From CAZRHR01 sp964599915 (GTDB lineage: Bacteria; Bacteroidota; Bacteroidia; CAIKAF01), in contig CAZRHR010000043.1 of NCBI GenBank assembly GCA_964599915.1, positions 1 to 23,771 on the forward strand: a stretch of 23,771 nt of DNA, in the 5' to 3' direction. How positions within the stretch are numbered: position 1 is the stretch's first letter; each line of letters starts with the position of its first letter. Shown here piece after piece: positions 22,320 to 23,771 of the stretch. Under the pieces are notes generated by a model. The model was given only the letters and a program-made list of their open reading frames with translations. It did not search any database and was not told the DNA's origin. Both the position numbers and the translations under genes were made by a program.

Positions 22320-22349
22320 ACCCGGAAGAGTGCTCTTCCGGGTTTTTTT
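22320..22349 (+). terminator. Intrinsic terminator after the TonB-family gene
   Basis: A 9-10 bp GC-rich stem (CCCGGAAGA with TCTTCCGGG, loop GTGC) is followed by seven T. It ends 21 bases before the next gene, leaving little room for a separate promoter for that gene. Confidence 0.93.
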
Positions 22350-22370
22350 ATTCATTCGCATCCGATACAC

Positions 22371-23663
22371 ATGAGATATACACCTGCTTCTTCTTCTCTT
22401 TTTATTCACAATAGAGAAAAACTGAAAGCCCTGCTGCCTCATAAAGGTTTGGCTATTCTTACCAGCAATGCCATTATGCCCACCAACGCAGATGGCACCA
22501 TGGGTTTTCGACAAAATTCAGACCTCTATTATTTATCAGGCATAGACCAAGAAGATACTTTATTGGTCGTTTTTCCCGGTGCAGCCGATCCGGCCTATCG
22601 GGAAATCTTGTTTATTCGAGAAACTTCTGAAGAAATTGCCATTTGGGAGGGTGACAAACTGACCAAAGCACAAGCAGCCGAGCATTCCGGGGTAAAAACC
22701 ATCCTGTGGTCAGCCGACTTTTACAAAACCCTTCGTGGCCTTATGGCAGAGGCCCAAACCGTTTGGCTAAACAGCAATGAGCATACCCGTGCCGATATCC
22801 AAATCGTGACGCGTGAAATGGAGCTGGTTCATACCTTAAAACAACAATATCCCCTTCACCAATATCAGCGTTTAGCGCCGCTTATGCACCAGCTAAGGGC
22901 TGTAAAATCATCCGAAGAAATTGAATTGATAGCCCATGCGTGCCAAATTACCGAAAAAGGATTTCGCCGGTTACTTTCCTTCGTAAAACCTGGGGTTACA
23001 GAGTATCAAATTGAAGCAGAACTGATTCATGAGTTTATTTCAAACCGCGCGGAAGGCTTTGCTTATGGACCTATTATTGCCAGTGGATTCAATGCTTGCG
23101 TGCTGCATTATCATCAAAATGCGAAAACCTGTGAGGCGGGTGAACTGCTATTATTGGACGTGGCCGCTCGGTACGCCAATTACGCCTCCGATTTAACCCG
23201 TTGCATTCCTGTGAGCGGGCGCTTTTCCCCCCGCCAAAAGGCCATTTATAACGCCGTTTTGCGTGTGCAAAAACAGGCCATTCAGACCCTGAAACCAGGC
23301 GTGATTCTTAGAGAATTCAACCAATGGGTAGGACAGTGGATGGAAAAGGAACTCGTGGACCTTGGCCTTATTTCCATGTCGGATATTGCTTCACAAAATC
23401 CTGCATGGCCAGCGTACAAAAAATACTTCATGCATGGCACGTCTCATTTTTTGGGCTTGGATGTGCATGATGTGGGCTTTTTCAATGAGCCTTTGCAGGC
23501 CGGTATGGTACTTACCGTAGAGCCAGGTATTTATGTGCGCGAGGAAGGAATTGGCGTTCGGATAGAAAACAACGTGGTTATCCAGGAAAATGGAGCGCCT
23601 TTGGATTTAATGGCATCTATTCCCAGAGAGGTCGAAGAGTTGGAGTCATTAATGAACGCCTAA
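22371..23663 (+). CDS. pepP: Xaa-Pro aminopeptidase (M24 family)
   Basis: This 430-residue metallopeptidase should remove an N-terminal residue that precedes proline. The N-terminal creatinase-like domain covers about residues 5-160 (MPTNADGTMGFRQNSDLYYLSGID). The pita-bread catalytic domain starts near residue 175. The dinuclear metal ligands are visible: Asp263 (LLLLDVAARY), Asp274 (NYASDLTR), His359 (MHGTSHFLGLDVHD), Glu384 (LTVEPGIYV) and Glu399 (GVRIENNVVI). All five are intact and the length fits aminopeptidase P. No signal peptide is present, so it is cytoplasmic, probably in peptide turnover. No clear promoter box lies in the 21 bases between the upstream terminator and the start. Confidence 0.94.
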   Translation: MRYTPASSSLFIHNREKLKALLPHKGLAILTSNAIMPTNADGTMGFRQNSDLYYLSGIDQEDTLLVVFPGAADPAYREILFIRETSEEIAIWEGDKLTKAQAAEHSGVKTILWSADFYKTLRGLMAEAQTVWLNSNEHTRADIQIVTREMELVHTLKQQYPLHQYQRLAPLMHQLRAVKSSEEIELIAHACQITEKGFRRLLSFVKPGVTEYQIEAELIHEFISNRAEGFAYGPIIASGFNACVLHYHQNAKTCEAGELLLLDVAARYANYASDLTRCIPVSGRFSPRQKAIYNAVLRVQKQAIQTLKPGVILREFNQWVGQWMEKELVDLGLISMSDIASQNPAWPAYKKYFMHGTSHFLGLDVHDVGFFNEPLQAGMVLTVEPGIYVREEGIGVRIENNVVIQENGAPLDLMASIPREVEELESLMNA

Positions 23664-23706
23664 ACGCTATTTTTTCCGGGAAAAAGGAACGCCTAATTTC
23701 CCCGAC

Positions 23707-23771
23707 TCAAGGCTGAACCACCAAGGGAAGCACCATGTGTTCCTCTTTCCAATGCAATTGCAGCCAATACA
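23707..23771 (-). CDS. Possible C-terminal end of a minus-strand gene (partial)
   Basis: Read on the minus strand from the window edge, one frame gives 20 codons ending in TGA at 23709-23707 (YWLQLHWKEEHMVLPLVVQP). Its hydrophobic-polar pattern looks like a natural protein end, but 20 codons cannot prove a gene, and another frame is also open to 23685. Confidence 0.3.
   Translation of the reverse strand, partial: YWLQLHWKEEHMVLPLVVQP

Noticed and set aside
23670..23690. Short TTTTTTCC/GGAAAAA inverted repeat after the aminopeptidase gene
   Set aside because: The loop is one to three bases and the stem mostly A-T, with no T-run on either side beyond the stem itself, so it is too weak to call a terminator.

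Overview
The window is a stretch of chromosome from a member of the Bacteroidota, probably the Flavobacteriales. The evidence is an F0F1 operon (atpB-E-F-H-A-G) without the beta and epsilon genes, a three-gene succinate dehydrogenase with a long di-heme-type cytochrome b subunit, a FISUMP-domain secreted protein, a TonB-family energy transducer, a gcvH-VanZ pair, few Shine-Dalgarno sequences, and several copies of the Bacteroidota -7 promoter octamer TAnnTTTG just upstream of genes. The genus cannot be fixed from this sequence.

Layout: (1) 1-280, minus strand, the first 93 codons of tyrosyl-tRNA synthetase. (2) 409-1986, minus strand, a large secreted glycine-rich protein. (3) 2183-7900, the ATP synthase operon atpB, atpE, atpF, atpH, an unrecognised secreted-protein gene, atpA and atpG, ended by a strong intrinsic terminator. 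A second terminator-like hairpin lies inside the operon, directly after the c-ring gene. (4) 7990-10480, a secreted PKD/fibrinogen-like protein and a closely spaced, tryptophan-rich protein of unknown function. (5) 10633-14183, typA, an outer-membrane beta-barrel, a DoxX-like membrane protein and an exported methionine sulfoxide reductase B. (6) 14185-15747, minus strand, an exported TPR-like protein of unknown function. (7) 15929-19445, sdhC-sdhA-sdhB with a clear terminator. (8) 19693-20595, a secreted FISUMP protein preceded by an AT-rich gap. (9) 20647-22295, gcvH, a VanZ-like gene and a TonB-family gene, then a terminator. (10) 22371-23663, an Xaa-Pro aminopeptidase, followed by the possible tail of a minus-strand gene at the right edge.

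Most genes are housekeeping, mainly respiration and ATP synthesis: succinate oxidation by SdhCAB feeds the quinone pool and the F0F1 enzyme uses the resulting proton gradient. Between these blocks sit three secreted proteins that share one roughly 65-residue N-terminal module (key motif G-[LF]-L-[LP]-PRL) but carry three unrelated C-terminal parts: PKD plus glycine-rich, PKD plus fibrinogen-like, and FISUMP. This exchangeable-head family, the secreted gene lodged between atpH and atpA, and the hairpin between atpE and atpF are the most interesting signals. I see no rRNA, tRNA, CRISPR array, insertion sequence or prophage, and no gene-free stretch longer than 300 bases.
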